64,000 nt of DNA from Furcasterigmium furcatum (Eukaryota; Ascomycota; Sordariomycetes; Glomerellales; Plectosphaerellaceae). Each line of letters begins with the position of its first letter. Positions within the stretch are counted from its first letter, which is position 1. The stretch covers positions 4,614,082 to 4,678,081 of the forward strand of contig BCIA01000004.1 in assembly GCA_001599815.1 (NCBI GenBank), in the 5' to 3' direction. Shown here piece after piece: positions 44,635 to 56,468 of this stretch. Made by a program: the position numbers and the translations under genes. Under the pieces are notes generated by a model, which worked only from the letters and a program-made list of their open reading frames with translations, did no database searches and was not told where the DNA came from.

Positions 44635-45157
44635 GGCGGGCGGCGTGGGCGCAGTCGGCCTGCGCGATCGAATTAAATTGATAGGGCGATTATATATGGC
44701 TGGAGCCGACTTTGGGCTTCCCCGTGGGAGAAACGGAACTTGAGGCTGTTTGACTGATGGAGATTTGAAAACCTGGCAATGGGAGCTCGTTCGAGGGTAT
44801 AGCCAGAAGTAAGAGGCAGGAAGCAATCGAGCTGTTACCCGCAGACGCAGGGAGGTAGCCGAGTAGGTAAATATTCGAGAGGGAGCTTGCTCGAGTTGTC
44901 ACTCGATCGACTCTGCTGGGGAATGAGTGTGCCCGAGTTTGAGGGGAGGAGCCTCATTGGTGGGGGTGGCTAGAGCCACACATGACTAATCTGCGGCTGG
45001 AGTCGAGATCCGGCCAGCTTTGGGAGCTTCCCCTGACCACCACATCCTGGACACCTTGCGCTCAGAGCAGGCTTCATTCACTTCACCTCTTACAGACATT
45101 GACGACGCCTCGAGGCGAATCCTTCCCCGTCCACCTCGTCCACCTCTAGCCGCAAAG
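44635..45157. promoter_or_regulatory. Bidirectional promoter of taf13 and ksh1
   Basis: 523 bases between divergent housekeeping genes. A CCAAT word on the minus strand lies at 44956-44960. No TATA box seen for ksh1. The taf13 frame stays open upstream of its ATG but carries no family sequence. Confidence 0.5.
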
Positions 45158-45568
45158 ATGGTACGCCCATGTCGACCAGCTGAACCTACAACGTCCAGAC
45201 ACTGACCCCCTTCGCCAGACTGCCCTCTTCAACTTCACCTCCCTGTGCCTCGTGTTCTGCCTTGTCATCTGCACGAGTACATACATGCACCAGATCTGGC
45301 CCTCCATCATGGACCGCAACAAGGACGGGTTCGTGCTCTTCCTCCGCCTCGCCCTGCCCTCCTGCGAAACCACACGACTGACGAAGAATTCTCTAGCTTT
45401 ATCGGCATCTTCTGGAAATGCGCCCGGATAGGCGAGCGTCTCTCCCCCTACGTCAGCATATTCTGCGTCTTCATGGCCGTACGTCCTCCTCGCCCACCCC
45501 GAACTCCCTCCCCTCCATTCTCACAGAACCAACAGGTCTCCCTCCTCATCCCGGCCCAGCACAAATGA
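45158..45568 (+). CDS. ksh1: Kish/TMEM167 small Golgi membrane protein
   Basis: Four coding exons: 45158-45160 (ATG alone), 45219-45328, 45397-45478, 45536-45568; 75 aa. Too fragmented to appear as one long frame. Role: Kish/TMEM167 is an essential small protein of the early secretory pathway; yeast Ksh1 and animal kish act at the Golgi. Seen: signal-anchor helix SLCLVFCLVICTSTY (about 9-23), the family core PSIMDRNKDGFIGIFWKCARIGERLSPYVSI broken across exons (WKCARIGERxSPYV is diagnostic) and a second hydrophobic helix to the end (FCVFMAVSLLIP). The first intron begins directly after the start codon (GTACGC donor, CGCCAG acceptor). Length equals the 71-75 aa family. Confidence 0.93.
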
Positions 45569-46846
45569 AACACCACGACGATCGGGAAGTCAGAATCACG
45601 TACCACAAACCAACCATCCATACCCCTCCCTCCTCGTAGCAGCATATTCCAGCGATCAGCGCCGACCTAAACCACTCCCGCAGTCGCACGACCACTCCAA
45701 CCGACACCTTACCCTGCCAGCAACGCCCAGACCGATCTCCTCCCGCTTCGGCTACGCGCATATCCCCTTCCGACACGACAAACGGCCACGCCAGTCTCCT
45801 CCCAAAAAAGCCTTCACCCAGGGCCGTCTCACCTCCAGCTCCCCCAACTACCTACCGCCCATCTGGTCCGCGAACCACCACCCCGACCCTTCAGCGCCGC
45901 GCGGCGCATCGCATCGCGCAGCAAGGCCACATCGGGCGTCGCACAGCCTCGGTCCGGCCACCTCCGCCGATGCCTCGGTGAGCTGCAGGCAAGCGTCCTC
46001 GGTGTGGCTTCAGGTCACACACGGTGTGCAACGCACCGGTGGGCAAGACGAGGGGCCACGGCGCCGTGTGACGTGCCCCCGGGAGACGGTACCGGGCCTG
46101 TCTATGTATAGAACCCCAGCAGCTGGTGCTCGTATGTGCCAGGATAGTAGTTATAATCCAAGCGCGTTGTGTGCGTCCACACAGTCAGTCCCAGAGCCAG
46201 TCATATCTCTCAAACTCCATCCCGTGTCAGAGAAGGCTTCATGTCACTGCAGTGCAAACGGTATGTGAATGGTCAATGCTGCGATTGATGAATAGAGCTA
46301 CGTGTGCTAAACAAGGCACCGCACCCCGCAAATCCCCCAATTCCCTGTGCCCTATCCGTATCCGAATTAATCAGAGTGCGATTCCTTCGCTAGAGCACGC
46401 CCTGTCCAAGCGGGCTCGCGAAAACCCGGGGTCGTGTGTGTCTGGTATTTCAACGATGCAAACCGCCAACCTGGACGTTTCGATCAAGAGGTATCCATTG
46501 GAATCTTGAGGGCAATGCATGGGGCCCCCATCTGTGCTGTCCTCCCTGTGCCTGAAAACGCCGTTTAATGAGCAAAAAATGAGCCAAATGATGCCTGCCG
46601 ACACATGGGTGTCCGATGTGTGTTTCCCGCGGCCCGTACTCCCTTGAGCCGGTCGCATGAAACAGTTTCACCCTCGATCCGGCGGTTCCACCAAAGTCTT
46701 GCCGTGACGCCAGAAAAAACAATGTAGTAGAGCAAGGGTTGATGTTGATGATGATGATGCGTGATGGAAGATAAGTTGCAGAATTAAAAGCGTCGTATGA
46801 GGCGTATGTGTGATGTGAGTTGAAGAATGTCCGTGGTGGTGGCGGA
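45569..46846. other. Convergent intergenic region
   Basis: 1.28 kb between ksh1 (+) and the sok1-like gene (-). C-rich, low-G stretch at 45600-45800 follows ksh1; a GAT trinucleotide run lies near 46740-46765. No gene or RNA recognised. Confidence 0.45.
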
Positions 46847-48904
46847 CTAGGAATGAACATCGCCAGGGGAAGGCATGCTCTGGTTCATGTTCGACCCGTC
46901 GCCAACGTATGCAATTTCGGCAAAGACCCGCCAGTGCAGGATGCCCATGTGAGCCAGCCGCAGGGCCATGTCCTTGACGCCGCTCTCGTCCCGCGTCTCC
47001 CTGCCGGAGCTGTCGTACGCTTCGCGGCTGTCGGTGTCGCGAGACGTTTCCCACGCCCTACCAGAGGCGTTTCCACGGCCGCCAGTAGCGACGGTGAACA
47101 GGTCGACACCGCTCAGACCCCTGAGATCGCGCACGCGACGCTGGATCTCGGCAAAAAGCCTGTTGTGGAACTGCTCCTCCGCTTCACGGTAGAGCGAGCC
47201 CTGTGCGTTTGTGACATGCTCGAGAAGGTTCGCCTCAAAGGCCGGGAGCATGTCGGAGGGGGCGTTTGTGTACCGGAAGATCTGGAGGGCGAGAGAAGGA
47301 GCGAGAGCTGCCCAGCGAGACTCGTTCCTGGCGATCGGCGGGGCGGTCTGCAGCAGGGCAACAAGGGAGTTGTAGAGATTACGGGCCTTGACCTTTGCCT
47401 CGGTAGATTCCGGGTTGCTGGTAACTTGTGCTGGCAGCACCATGGACGAGCGTGGAGACGATGTCGCGGAGTCAGAGCAGCTGATGGCTAAGCTGGAAGG
47501 GCGGGATCCAGAAGAAGGCCGGGTGTTAAAGTCGAAGCCAAAGGGGCTCGTGGTTCGCGAAATGGCAGGCTCCTCTTCCATGGACTGCGCGGGGAAACCG
47601 TTGGAGAAGAAAGAGTTGACAGATCGGCTCACTCGCTCCAGGTCATCATACAGCCGCATGCAGACGTCCAGGTTGATGGCGTCCAGGGCGTCTGAGCGCA
47701 GCTTGGCCAGGCGGTCCTGGTCGTGCAGGAGTAGTGATGAAGGCACCTCCGCATCGGAGACCGAGGGGAGAACCAACCGGGACAATGCCTCGAAGAACAC
47801 CGTCATGTCTCCGAACGCATGTGCTGCCAACGGCGAGATTGTCCGCGCGTATCGTTGCTGAGCTTCCATATACCATTGCCTGGAAGATTCGAGGTCCACC
47901 TTCCTTTGCGGGCCGGCCTTCTTAACGACAAAACGCTGCTCGAAGTGGACGGTGTCCTCGATGAGGACCGGTCTCAGGCACCGGATCTGGTGGTTTGCCA
48001 CATCGAGCTTCATCGCCTCCAAAACCTCGAGAAGGTTCCTCATTCCCTGGACCAGCTCGCTCATATCGTTATTCTTGTTGCCGTTGCTCAGCCGCTGATA
48101 CATACGGTCAACCCAGTCGTCGCGCATGGGGGCGCAGTGGGACTTGAGAACAGTGGAGAGCCATGAGGCCAGCTTCTCGAGATCCGCAATGCCCTTGTTA
48201 AACTGTTGCATCAACAACGGAACGTTGAGCCCCTCCTCGAGGTAGGCGCGGTCTCGTGCCGGAACCAAGGTCTGGATGATGTCCTTTACGGTGACGAGCA
48301 GCTGGGGAAGACACCAGTCGTCGTTTGTGCCGTACATGGCATAGAACTCATCCCTGTTCATGACGAACAGGATCAATTGCTCATGCAAGGCGCTCCAGAA
48401 GCGCTCGGCCTTCAGTCCTTTGCGGCGGCCCTTAGTCCCATCGATGTTCGGTCTGAAGTGGAGTTCGGGGTCAAAGTTGATGTCGTGGCGCAGTCTCGGG
48501 TTGGCAATGATGTTCTGAACGTCGAGTTCGCTCAAGGTGGCCTTGGTCACGGGGGGTTCTACGGTTGTCCTGCTGCGCCTGGTGGTGAAGTAGTCCCTCT
48601 CATGCTGTGGTGTCGGTGTGCTCGTGGTCGAAGCGGTGGTACCGGGGGTGATGCCGGACATGGAGACAGGCACTGAAGAGGGTGTGGGAGCTTGCGATGG
48701 AGGATTCGGAGGCTTGCTGAAATGACGAGGCAGTCCCTGCTTGGGTTGCTGGAACTGCGACTCCTGCTGTTGTGGTTGTGTTGCCGCCATCTTGTTGGTC
48801 TGGGGTTCTGCCTCCGGGATCTTCTCCTTCTCCGAGGCCGACGCAGTCGACAGGTGTCTCCTGTTGCTTTCGATGCCGTGGCCGGCGCCCTGTTCACTCG
48901 GCAT
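46847..48904 (-). CDS. sok1: Sok1/Tcp11-family protein
   Basis: Single exon, 685 aa. Seen: a disordered Gln/Pro/Ser/Thr-rich N-terminus (1-125), then the Tcp11 domain (about 130-640) starting with KATLSELDVQNIIANPRLRH and HDINFDPELHFRPN, continuing with FWSALHEQLILF, LPQLLVTVKDIIQTLVP and a helical C-terminal half, with a Ser-rich loop (about 460-510). The HDINFDPELHFRPN block is characteristic. Role from the family: yeast SOK1 is a dosage suppressor of protein kinase A loss, and mammalian TCP11 affects cAMP signalling in sperm; biochemical activity is unclear. ATG 48904 is the first in frame; a Met at residue 38 is an alternative. A very long gene-free region lies upstream. Confidence 0.92.
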   Translation of the reverse strand: MPSEQGAGHGIESNRRHLSTASASEKEKIPEAEPQTNKMAATQPQQQESQFQQPKQGLPRHFSKPPNPPSQAPTPSSVPVSMSGITPGTTASTTSTPTPQHERDYFTTRRSRTTVEPPVTKATLSELDVQNIIANPRLRHDINFDPELHFRPNIDGTKGRRKGLKAERFWSALHEQLILFVMNRDEFYAMYGTNDDWCLPQLLVTVKDIIQTLVPARDRAYLEEGLNVPLLMQQFNKGIADLEKLASWLSTVLKSHCAPMRDDWVDRMYQRLSNGNKNNDMSELVQGMRNLLEVLEAMKLDVANHQIRCLRPVLIEDTVHFEQRFVVKKAGPQRKVDLESSRQWYMEAQQRYARTISPLAAHAFGDMTVFFEALSRLVLPSVSDAEVPSSLLLHDQDRLAKLRSDALDAINLDVCMRLYDDLERVSRSVNSFFSNGFPAQSMEEEPAISRTTSPFGFDFNTRPSSGSRPSSLAISCSDSATSSPRSSMVLPAQVTSNPESTEAKVKARNLYNSLVALLQTAPPIARNESRWAALAPSLALQIFRYTNAPSDMLPAFEANLLEHVTNAQGSLYREAEEQFHNRLFAEIQRRVRDLRGLSGVDLFTVATGGRGNASGRAWETSRDTDSREAYDSSGRETRDESGVKDMALRLAHMGILHWRVFAEIAYVGDGSNMNQSMPSPGDVHS

Positions 48905-49919
48905 GGCTGAGTCGGGTGGGCGTTCCGTCTGCTTTGACCTTTATGATGGATCTAGTTGATTCGAGGCAATGTCTGTGTGGACGGAAGCGTCCAGTATCTC
49001 CGGGCTCTTGAGTTGAAATGGGACGTCTCGTGTTATTGTCGTCGATGTAGCAGAACGAAGTATCAGGTGGACGATACGGGTGGGAGAGATTGGGTTGGGG
49101 TTGACGGGAGGGAGATTTGGTAGTCTGGATGGTGGGAGGAGCACAAAGGTCAGCAGGAGTCCAATCTCCGGGAGTCAAGGGCAAGAGGCGGCAGGGTAGC
49201 TGCAAACAAGCAAGCCGGTGTGGGCAGGGGAAGGGTGTGAAGCCGGGAAAGAGCCTCGTGAAGGACAGTCGGTCTTCGGGCACGGGTTGTTGCAGCGGCG
49301 GGGAGCAGCAGTGGTGAGCGACGACTCCATGTGATTCGAGATTTGGGGAATCAAGGGAACCATGCAGGCAGGTTTGTCCTGCACCGACAGGGCCATGGGA
49401 GAAGAGGAGGCGTCCAGTGAAGGGAGGGAAAGGGGGAGCAACTCACAGATGGTTGTTTGATGCTGGCGGACAGATGCAAGTGAGCCCCTGAACCGGTGGT
49501 CAAGGGGGTTTAGAGGAGGAAGCCAACGTCAAGGGCGAACCGCAAGAGCACACAAGGAGTGACAGGCCCGGGTGAGGGCAGAGTTAAGGCTATTGGCGAA
49601 AGGGTACGAAAGCACGTCGAGCGCTCGCCAGTTGCTTCCGAGGCAAATGCTGAGTGAGTGGGCGAAGGAGTGAAGTTGAAGTCCAAGTCAGAGCTGACCG
49701 ACCACCTATGCTTGGGGAGCAAGGGGGCGGGATATGTGGCAGGCCCTGTCAGAGGGAGGAGGAGGAGGCGAGGAGCGGCGATGGAAAGGGATAGGCGAGA
49801 GGTCCGAACCCGGGGGGTCACATCCAGAGCGGTGCAGCAGTCGGTCGTGGGATGGATGGATGTATGTAGTATGTATGTAAGGCGAGGCGCGGCGGCAGGG
49901 TGTGTGTGAATGTTGCCGG

Positions 49920-49960
49920 TGTGGTGGTGGTGGTGGTGGTCACTGGGTGGTGGTGGTCGA
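49920..49960 (+). repeat. GGT trinucleotide microsatellite
   Basis: About seven GGT units, an interruption (CACTG), then four more. Upstream of the sok1-like gene. Confidence 0.8.
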
Positions 49961-52889
49961 GGAAACCAGAGAAGGGGCAAGGCGTGCAGGTAATCAGCCG
50001 GGAGGGACAAAAAACAATAAGTATGGACTAAAAAAGAAGAAGAAGCAAAAAAAGGAGAGGATTGCGACCTGAGGTGTGTGTGGACAAAGTGATAGAGACG
50101 GGATGGAAGGGGGGAGGAGAAAAGGGAGGTGCCCGGCCGGAGGAAGCAGCTAGAAAGTAAGGCGAGATGGCCGCGAAATGAACGAAACAAGGGACCAAGG
50201 ACGTCTGAATCAGTGCCAACACCCGCCTGGGTCAATTAAAAAAAAAGTCCGGGCTCCAAGGGTTCGGTATGCGAGCTTCGGCGGTCTAGCGACTAGCCCG
50301 GGGGGGTGCGTCGGCCCTGCTAAAAGAGGTACCTGGATCCCTCCACCGACGCGTGCCTCCGGGGGCAAGTGCAAGGGGGTGCCGGTGGGAAAGGTCTGTG
50401 TCCCGCAGACCACCTCACTGAATCTCAGGCGGGTCGAAATGAGCCGCTGTGTTGGTGTTAATGCGGAGCGGCATGTGCTCCCCCTCCTGGAGCCGCTTTC
50501 TCCTCCTTCAACAACCGTCCTCCTCGTGTTGAGCCGGGCATCATCATCGTCCAGCTGCGTGGACCACCTCAGGGGTCCGGTCGAACAGACAGTAAAGGTA
50601 CCCAAACCTGTCACGCTACACTAGTTCTTTCCAGAAAGTCAGGAGAATTTCTCTCCTATTCCATCCACCCAATCCTTCCAGACGCCGATTCCATCATCCC
50701 GAGCCGCTAGACGCAGTAGCCCCTGGATTAGGTCGCAGGTACATGACTTGCATCCCATCATTCATTGCCTCTCGCTCATGCTGCTGACTTGTTACCGACA
50801 CCGACACCCGACGCACGCATCTGTCGATAGGTGAGCCCAGGGCAGCAAGCGCGGACAGCGAGGTGCCCTGCCCTGAGATGGCCGAGATGAGGGGAGGGGG
50901 GCGACAAAGCGTGTGACACCGCCCTTGTACTAAACTGATTCATCCATCCCATCCACCCATCCATCCATCCCACCAGGAGGGGAAGAAGGTCGCCGACTAT
51001 GTACCTGCTGCTGCCCTGATGATGACTGGCGACCGACTGACTGGGCCAAGACGCCCGCGCATCTCTGACGCCTCACCTGTTGGCACTCAGGCACTCTGAG
51101 GCCGGAGCAGCTTCAAGGGACACCCCATACTTATGGCCCCGGACCCACGCATGCGCATGTGGTCCTGCGGTCCCAGATTGCTGCAGTAGGTCGGTGCCAG
51201 CCCTTCCCTCCCATCGTCGCAGACCAAGCGAGCGCCCAAAGTGCTTCCACGAGGCACGCTAGGGGGAGACCCGCCCCAATGCCATTGATGCCGAGTGACC
51301 CCTTGCTGGCACCGATACCAAGGAGACAGGTGGGCAAGTGGACTTGACCATTGGGAGCCACTGCCCGCCACCTGCTGAGAAGCAAAGAGGCATCTGACGC
51401 GAGATGCAAGGCCAGTTTGAAGCAGGGCAACGGACGCCGAGTGGCCCACGCCACGGGCCCGCGGCGTCGGTCCATCATTCCATACCGCCGCCCGCCGCAA
51501 GCAATGGATGTGTGTGCTTGATTTAATAGCGGGCTATGCGGCCCCTTTATTTTCCCTTCCTTCTCTTCTCCTCTGATGACCATCCCTCACCTCGGCCCAC
51601 GAGTCGTACAACAACCCGTCGATACGATGGCCAGCTCCGGCTTGGCCGGCAGGTGGTCAGTCACAGTCAGACAGAAGTGACCGACCGCCGCCTGCGATCC
51701 CGCATCGGTGAAGGGGTCGCGGGTCCTGTCTTGCCACGGCGCTGGCCAGAGCGGACGAAACTCCCACCACCCATCCGCCACGTCGCTTGCCTCTCATGTG
51801 GTCACAGCTGCAGGATTATGGATATTCCACCAGCTGCCCTGCCCTGCCCTGCTTTTGCCTGCCAACCTGCGTACACCCTTCGCTGAGGGGGTCGAGGAGG
51901 GGGTCTAGAAACCGCCGATCGGCAAGCTACAAGTAAAGTGGCCTCGGATCACCCTGGGCTTTATCAATCAAGAGGGGAAACAAAGCGGCAAACCAGACGA
52001 TGCGAGACGACTTTCCGGATGCGATACAGGGGGTGCGGACCGTCAGTGTGGCATCGACGAACAGGGGCGGCGCGTGGGCCAAGACGCCGGGCTCGGCTCG
52101 ACCATCAAGATGAGCCTGTGCTCAGCTTGTCGTGTCAGTCCAAAGTGCTTCGCTCAGCACCTCATGTCCAGCCAGTCAGCCAGTTCGAGGTGGCGGCTGC
52201 AGTGGTGGCAAAGCCCCTTCCACGCCTGCGGGCCAACGAAGCCAGCGGTGTCCCTCGTCGCTGGTGTTGAGCTGCTGCATGTGCTGCTGATCACAGCTTG
52301 GACCGTGTCTTGGGGCGGAGTGTCGGAGCCGGGCACGGTTGACGGTTGCGAAAGAGGTGAGAGGCCAGCAAGCCAGCAACACGGACAGACGAGACTGGGA
52401 AAAAGAAGCCTTGCGGTGGAAATCATCGACAGGGGTGGGGGGAGCCACAGTGGGTGCCCGCCCGCGCCACCGGTACCTGGGTACACCGTACACGGCCTGG
52501 GCTGGGACCGCGCTGGGGGGCAATCGGGGCGCCTCGCCCCTGACGGGAGTCCAACTGTCTCCTGCTGCTGTCTCGCTGTCTCTCCATGGGGGGCAACGCG
52601 GGTAAAAGGGGGTGTCTGCTTCCGTTTCCTTTTCAGTGGAGTGGTGCCTGAGTGTGCGGCAGGTGTGGGAACGGGGACTTTTGGGAAACAGCGATGAGCA
52701 GCACCCCCAACTTCCGCATCTTGAATTCCGGAACAGTTATTCCCGAGGAGTTGCCATCCCGCATCCGTCCCAGCCCGCAGGAGGGCAGTTCACCTTCCAT
52801 CCCACTGGCAAGCGCCCGGCCCCTGAATCCCCGATGAATGACTCTGCCTTGACTTGGTCTGCTCGACTCAGCTGCGCCGGGCTGGTGCC

Positions 52890-52906
52890 TTTTTTTTTTT
52901 TTTTTT
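52890..52906 (+). repeat. T17 homopolymer
   Basis: Uninterrupted run of 17 T in the gene-free tract; no tRNA-like or snRNA-like structure precedes it that I can recognise. Confidence 0.85.
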
Positions 52907-55850
52907 CTCTTCCTCTGGACGGGCATTGGCATGTTCGCCGCCGCCGCCATGGCATCATCTCGAATCAGCGCCGGTCCTCGACGGCTGTCGACATGTGTGT
53001 TGGCGACTCGGTCTGAGAGGCGCACGTCGCTAGCCAGACGCACCGGCCCGAGAGTCGATCAGACTCGCGGTGATGCCCTATTGCTTGGCCCAGCACAGTC
53101 AGTCACAGGTCGTGTCCATGCCTCAGGGACGCTCACACATGGCAAACGAAACACGCTGCAGTCACATCCAGTGAATGGCAAGCACCCGCTCTATTTCCCA
53201 TGCGTTTGATCGGAAGGTCTTCGGCAAGGTGGCTGGCACGCTATGTGTTACGAGGGTCATCCCGGGACATCATCCGACGGCGAGGCTGTCCTCGGCGTTG
53301 GCCTTCTGACACCTTGAGTCTCTCAGTTCTGCTGTTGCAAGACTCTCAGTCAAAGCGATGCCGACCACGGGCGGTCTCGGATGCTGAGTGAAGCCAGGCT
53401 GTGCTTCTGAATGCGCATTGACGGCCGGAGCTGGTCCGGCTTTGGTACTGTTGGATTCGTCGACTCCGTCAACAGGAGAGGAGAAGCACTCACTGGGCAA
53501 CGCTGATCCTCATCGTGTTTCTCGGCGTGGTGGAGAGAGGCGATCACCACGCCCTCCCTCGAGTCATTCCAGCCGCCCTCTCAGACGCGGCCAAGTCATT
53601 ACGCCTCGCAATTATGTCTTGGCGCATCCGTGTGCGCGACGGGCGCGCCGACCTCTCCGTCAAACAAGCACGGCTAGGATCACCACGATTGTTGAGGCCC
53701 TCGGTGACGTCCTACTACTCTCTCTGAGTTCTGTGTCCGTCCAGATAACTTTCCTGCCAGCGAGCTGTCTCTCTGTGTCCCCACGGAGTCATCGACGGCG
53801 CCATTTCCTTTCCTGTCCCTGTGGGCCTCGGTGATTGGAGCGTTGCGCTGCACCGTCCGCCTCAACCCAGTTTCCCACATGCTATTACTTCCACACCTGT
53901 GTACATTGGTACTTTCCTTGCTACCATCACCAAGGAACCAGCCATCCTCAATCGCCCAGCAGATCTGCTCGCAGGACCACCATGTTGTATTCCAAATCTG
54001 GTGACCCCGAGCTCATACAGCACAATGCTTCCAATTTGGTCCATACGCTTCCGAGCGATTTACAGGCGTCAGCACAGCGCCTCTCATCCTCTCTCTCACA
54101 TCATCTCTCAGTGGCTGCGCTGACAAGCGGTCTGCGAGTCGCCAAGGCTGCAACCCGCCAACTTTGCCACGATCCAACTCACTGCCAACAGACAAGGTGG
54201 GCACCGATGAACCAGGTTTCAAAGGCCAGCGCAAGGGCTTGCCGTGCCAGCGTGTCTAAGCACTGCCAGTCTCGGGTGTCATGTGCTCTGTGACCATGGA
54301 GGTAGCTGATCGTGAGCCGGCGAGCGCACCACACTGCCCGATGTGCGATCGCACAACCAAAGGGATCACCGTGCACAGGGAGGCTGTTCGCGGCGCTTAT
54401 CAAAGGGAGATGATGACGTCCGCGGCTTCTGTTTCAGCCGGTTCGCCGATGAACCGCCAGGCCGTGCGACGAGACACCACGACTCAGCCGGAGATGGACT
54501 GACGACGTGATCGCAGCTGTGCTCGCGAGACTTGTTGTATCTGAGATCTTCACCGGACAGCCGCTCTGGGTCCATCTACAGGCTTGGTGTCGTGATGAGT
54601 TTGAACATTTCGGCCTCAGATCGAGCGATTAGTAGTAGCGCAGACAGAGAGAACCTCGAGACATCGAGGCATACGTAGAGATTGAGTGCGACAAGGCCCA
54701 CCGTGAGTCAGTCCTAAGTCTCTCTTTGGGATCGAGACCGCCGAGGAAGCAAGGGGGATTCCTCCTCCCAATATCCCCCGGGTCCACATTGTACAGCTTC
54801 GCCGTGATGGTTCAACCTGGCGATGATGAATAGAGAAGCACGTCAGCTAGTTTCATCGTGAGCGGGCAAGGGGATCCGGCCACCCAAGTACAGGCGTCCC
54901 AGAGGCGGCAGCATACTCTTTGCAGTCCTCTGAGCTGATGCTTCGGTTAGACCTGCTCCTGTCACCCGGAATAACTTACATGGGATATGACCAGTGTTGG
55001 CAGTCACAGATAACTCGGCGCTGGAAAGGGTTCTAAACACCGCTCTTGGAGCCGAGCCTTGATATCGCGGGAGCCTTGCACATTTAGGTTGGATGGAAGT
55101 TTGGTACCATGACCAAGGTGATGCTAAATCTCGATTGACAGAGATAAAGTCTTCTTTGCTCGAGGGAATCAGCTTGCTGGTGGTATCATTCCTGCAACTT
55201 CCTGCCATCCTCGGCGAGAAGAACTACTTGCTAGATACAGGAGCTGCATGACCCTGAAATTTCTCTATCGTAAAATGATCCTTGCGGCGGCCATCGAAAA
55301 AAGCATAAACCTCGCGCTGCTTCCATTCCATCTCCGCAAGTCTTCTGCTAAACATGATACACAGATCATCCCGCTTCGTGGTTTCTGTAATAAGCCCACA
55401 TAAAATTCGACTTTCAGACTGTAGGTGTTGTTAGAGAGAAGAGAGTCTGGCAACGTTGGCAAAGTCAAATCCACTGAGTCGCCTTGGACGAGGTCAGGAC
55501 CCTTCGTAATATCAAATTGCCTGCTAGGGTCTCGCTTCCATCCTGTTGTCCATTGTAATAGAATAAAACCTCAGACGGACTGTACCATTCAAGCTACGAA
55601 GGCAAAAAATAGATCTGAGTTGAACTCGAAGTCGGGCGCCACTGACGCCCTCGCCGCCGCTCACACCGGCTCCGACTTGCACCAAAGCCCGTGTCGTGCC
55701 GGACAAATTTAGCGCCGGCCGGACCGACCCCACTCGGCCAACGCCGATTCAGGGTCCACGCGACCCTGCATGAAGCAGGAAAAAAAAAAAAAAACTTCCC
55801 ACCAAACAGCCTACTAATTCCTTCCTTGCGCGAATAATCACAACTCAGTC

Positions 55851-55953
55851 GGGCGATTGGTCTAGTGGTATGACATCTGCTTAGCATGGACAGTCCTTCC
55901 TTCAAGGACACCAAGCTTGCTGAAGGTCCCGCGTTCAATTCGCGGATCGTCCA
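55851..55953 (+). tRNA. tRNA-Ala (AGC) with 31-nt intron
   Basis: Acceptor arms GGGCGAT (55851-55857) and ATCGTCC (55946-55952) pair, including the G3-U70 wobble that marks alanine tRNAs, with discriminator A55953. D-arm around TAGTGGTAT; T-arm CCGCG/CGCGG around TTCAATT (55929-55945). Anticodon AGC at 55883-55885; the intron is placed at 55887-55917, after the base 3' to the anticodon, as usual. With this placement the anticodon stem TCTGC/GCTGA has one T-T mismatch, which is odd and could mean a weakened copy. A T6 run follows at 55957. Charges alanine for GCU/GCC codons. Confidence 0.85.
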
Positions 55954-55956
55954 CAA

Positions 55957-55962
55957 TTTTTT
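55957..55962 (+). terminator. RNA polymerase III terminator of tRNA-Ala
   Basis: Six T on the coding strand, 3 bases past the tRNA end. Confidence 0.85.
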
Positions 55963-56468
55963 GCTGTTTCTGACCATGAACCTCCTAAATGTGTTTGTTT
56001 TGCTTGCCATGTTGGCAATATTTTGGTTTCCCCTGAAAAGACCTGGATCAAGCGTAGTTAGAGACCGCACTCGGAAGGACCAGGGTCATCGTAGTGGTTC
56101 ATCACGACTGGTGTTATCACCACAACGTGTTTAGTGACAGCATCAACACGCGAGAACAAGGCCCAGTGCAGTAAGGTATTTCATGATTCGTTCACCAGCC
56201 ATCGTCACCTACGTAGTCTACACGAGGATATCCAATCTCCCCTTTTCATGGACAGCGTGCCCCCATCTATACAACCAGAAACGCCGGCGGAAAAAAAGCA
56301 AAAACACTACGCCAGCAGCTCAATATCAACCAGAGCCATGCGATGTGGTACATGATGGTGACAAGTGCGGCTGGGCTGATATACCGGCCGCATCTTCAGA
56401 ATAACGGGGTACGCCCGAGTCTCGGACGAACGCGGGCCACGACCCGGCTGCTGCCCTCGTCCCAGTTG
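55963..56468. other. Convergent intergenic region tRNA-Ala / uds1
   Basis: About 500 bases; presumed 3' UTR of the septation gene on the minus strand. Nothing else recognised. Confidence 0.5.

Larger units (their letters stand above)
48905..55850. other. Large gene-free tract with simple repeats
   Basis: Nearly 7 kb without a recognisable protein or RNA gene. All open frames are short, overlap on both strands and show no family motif. The left 1.3 kb is pyrimidine-rich on the minus strand, like a long leader of the sok1-like gene. Low-complexity parts: GGAT/GTAT tetranucleotides near 49855-49885, GGT triplets near 49920-49960, A-rich runs near 50028-50060, CATC units near 50940-50972, a T17 run at 52890-52906 and an A15 run at 55780-55794. 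The remainder is ordinary GC-rich DNA, not AT-rich RIP-type DNA. Confidence 0.6.

Noticed and set aside
50230..50340. Possible tRNA-like hairpin near the A9 run
   Set aside because: No T-arm or acceptor pairing could be built on either strand.
50178..50624. Opposed 148- and 134-codon frames as a possible gene
   Set aside because: They overlap each other, lack motifs and have no fungal-style splice context.
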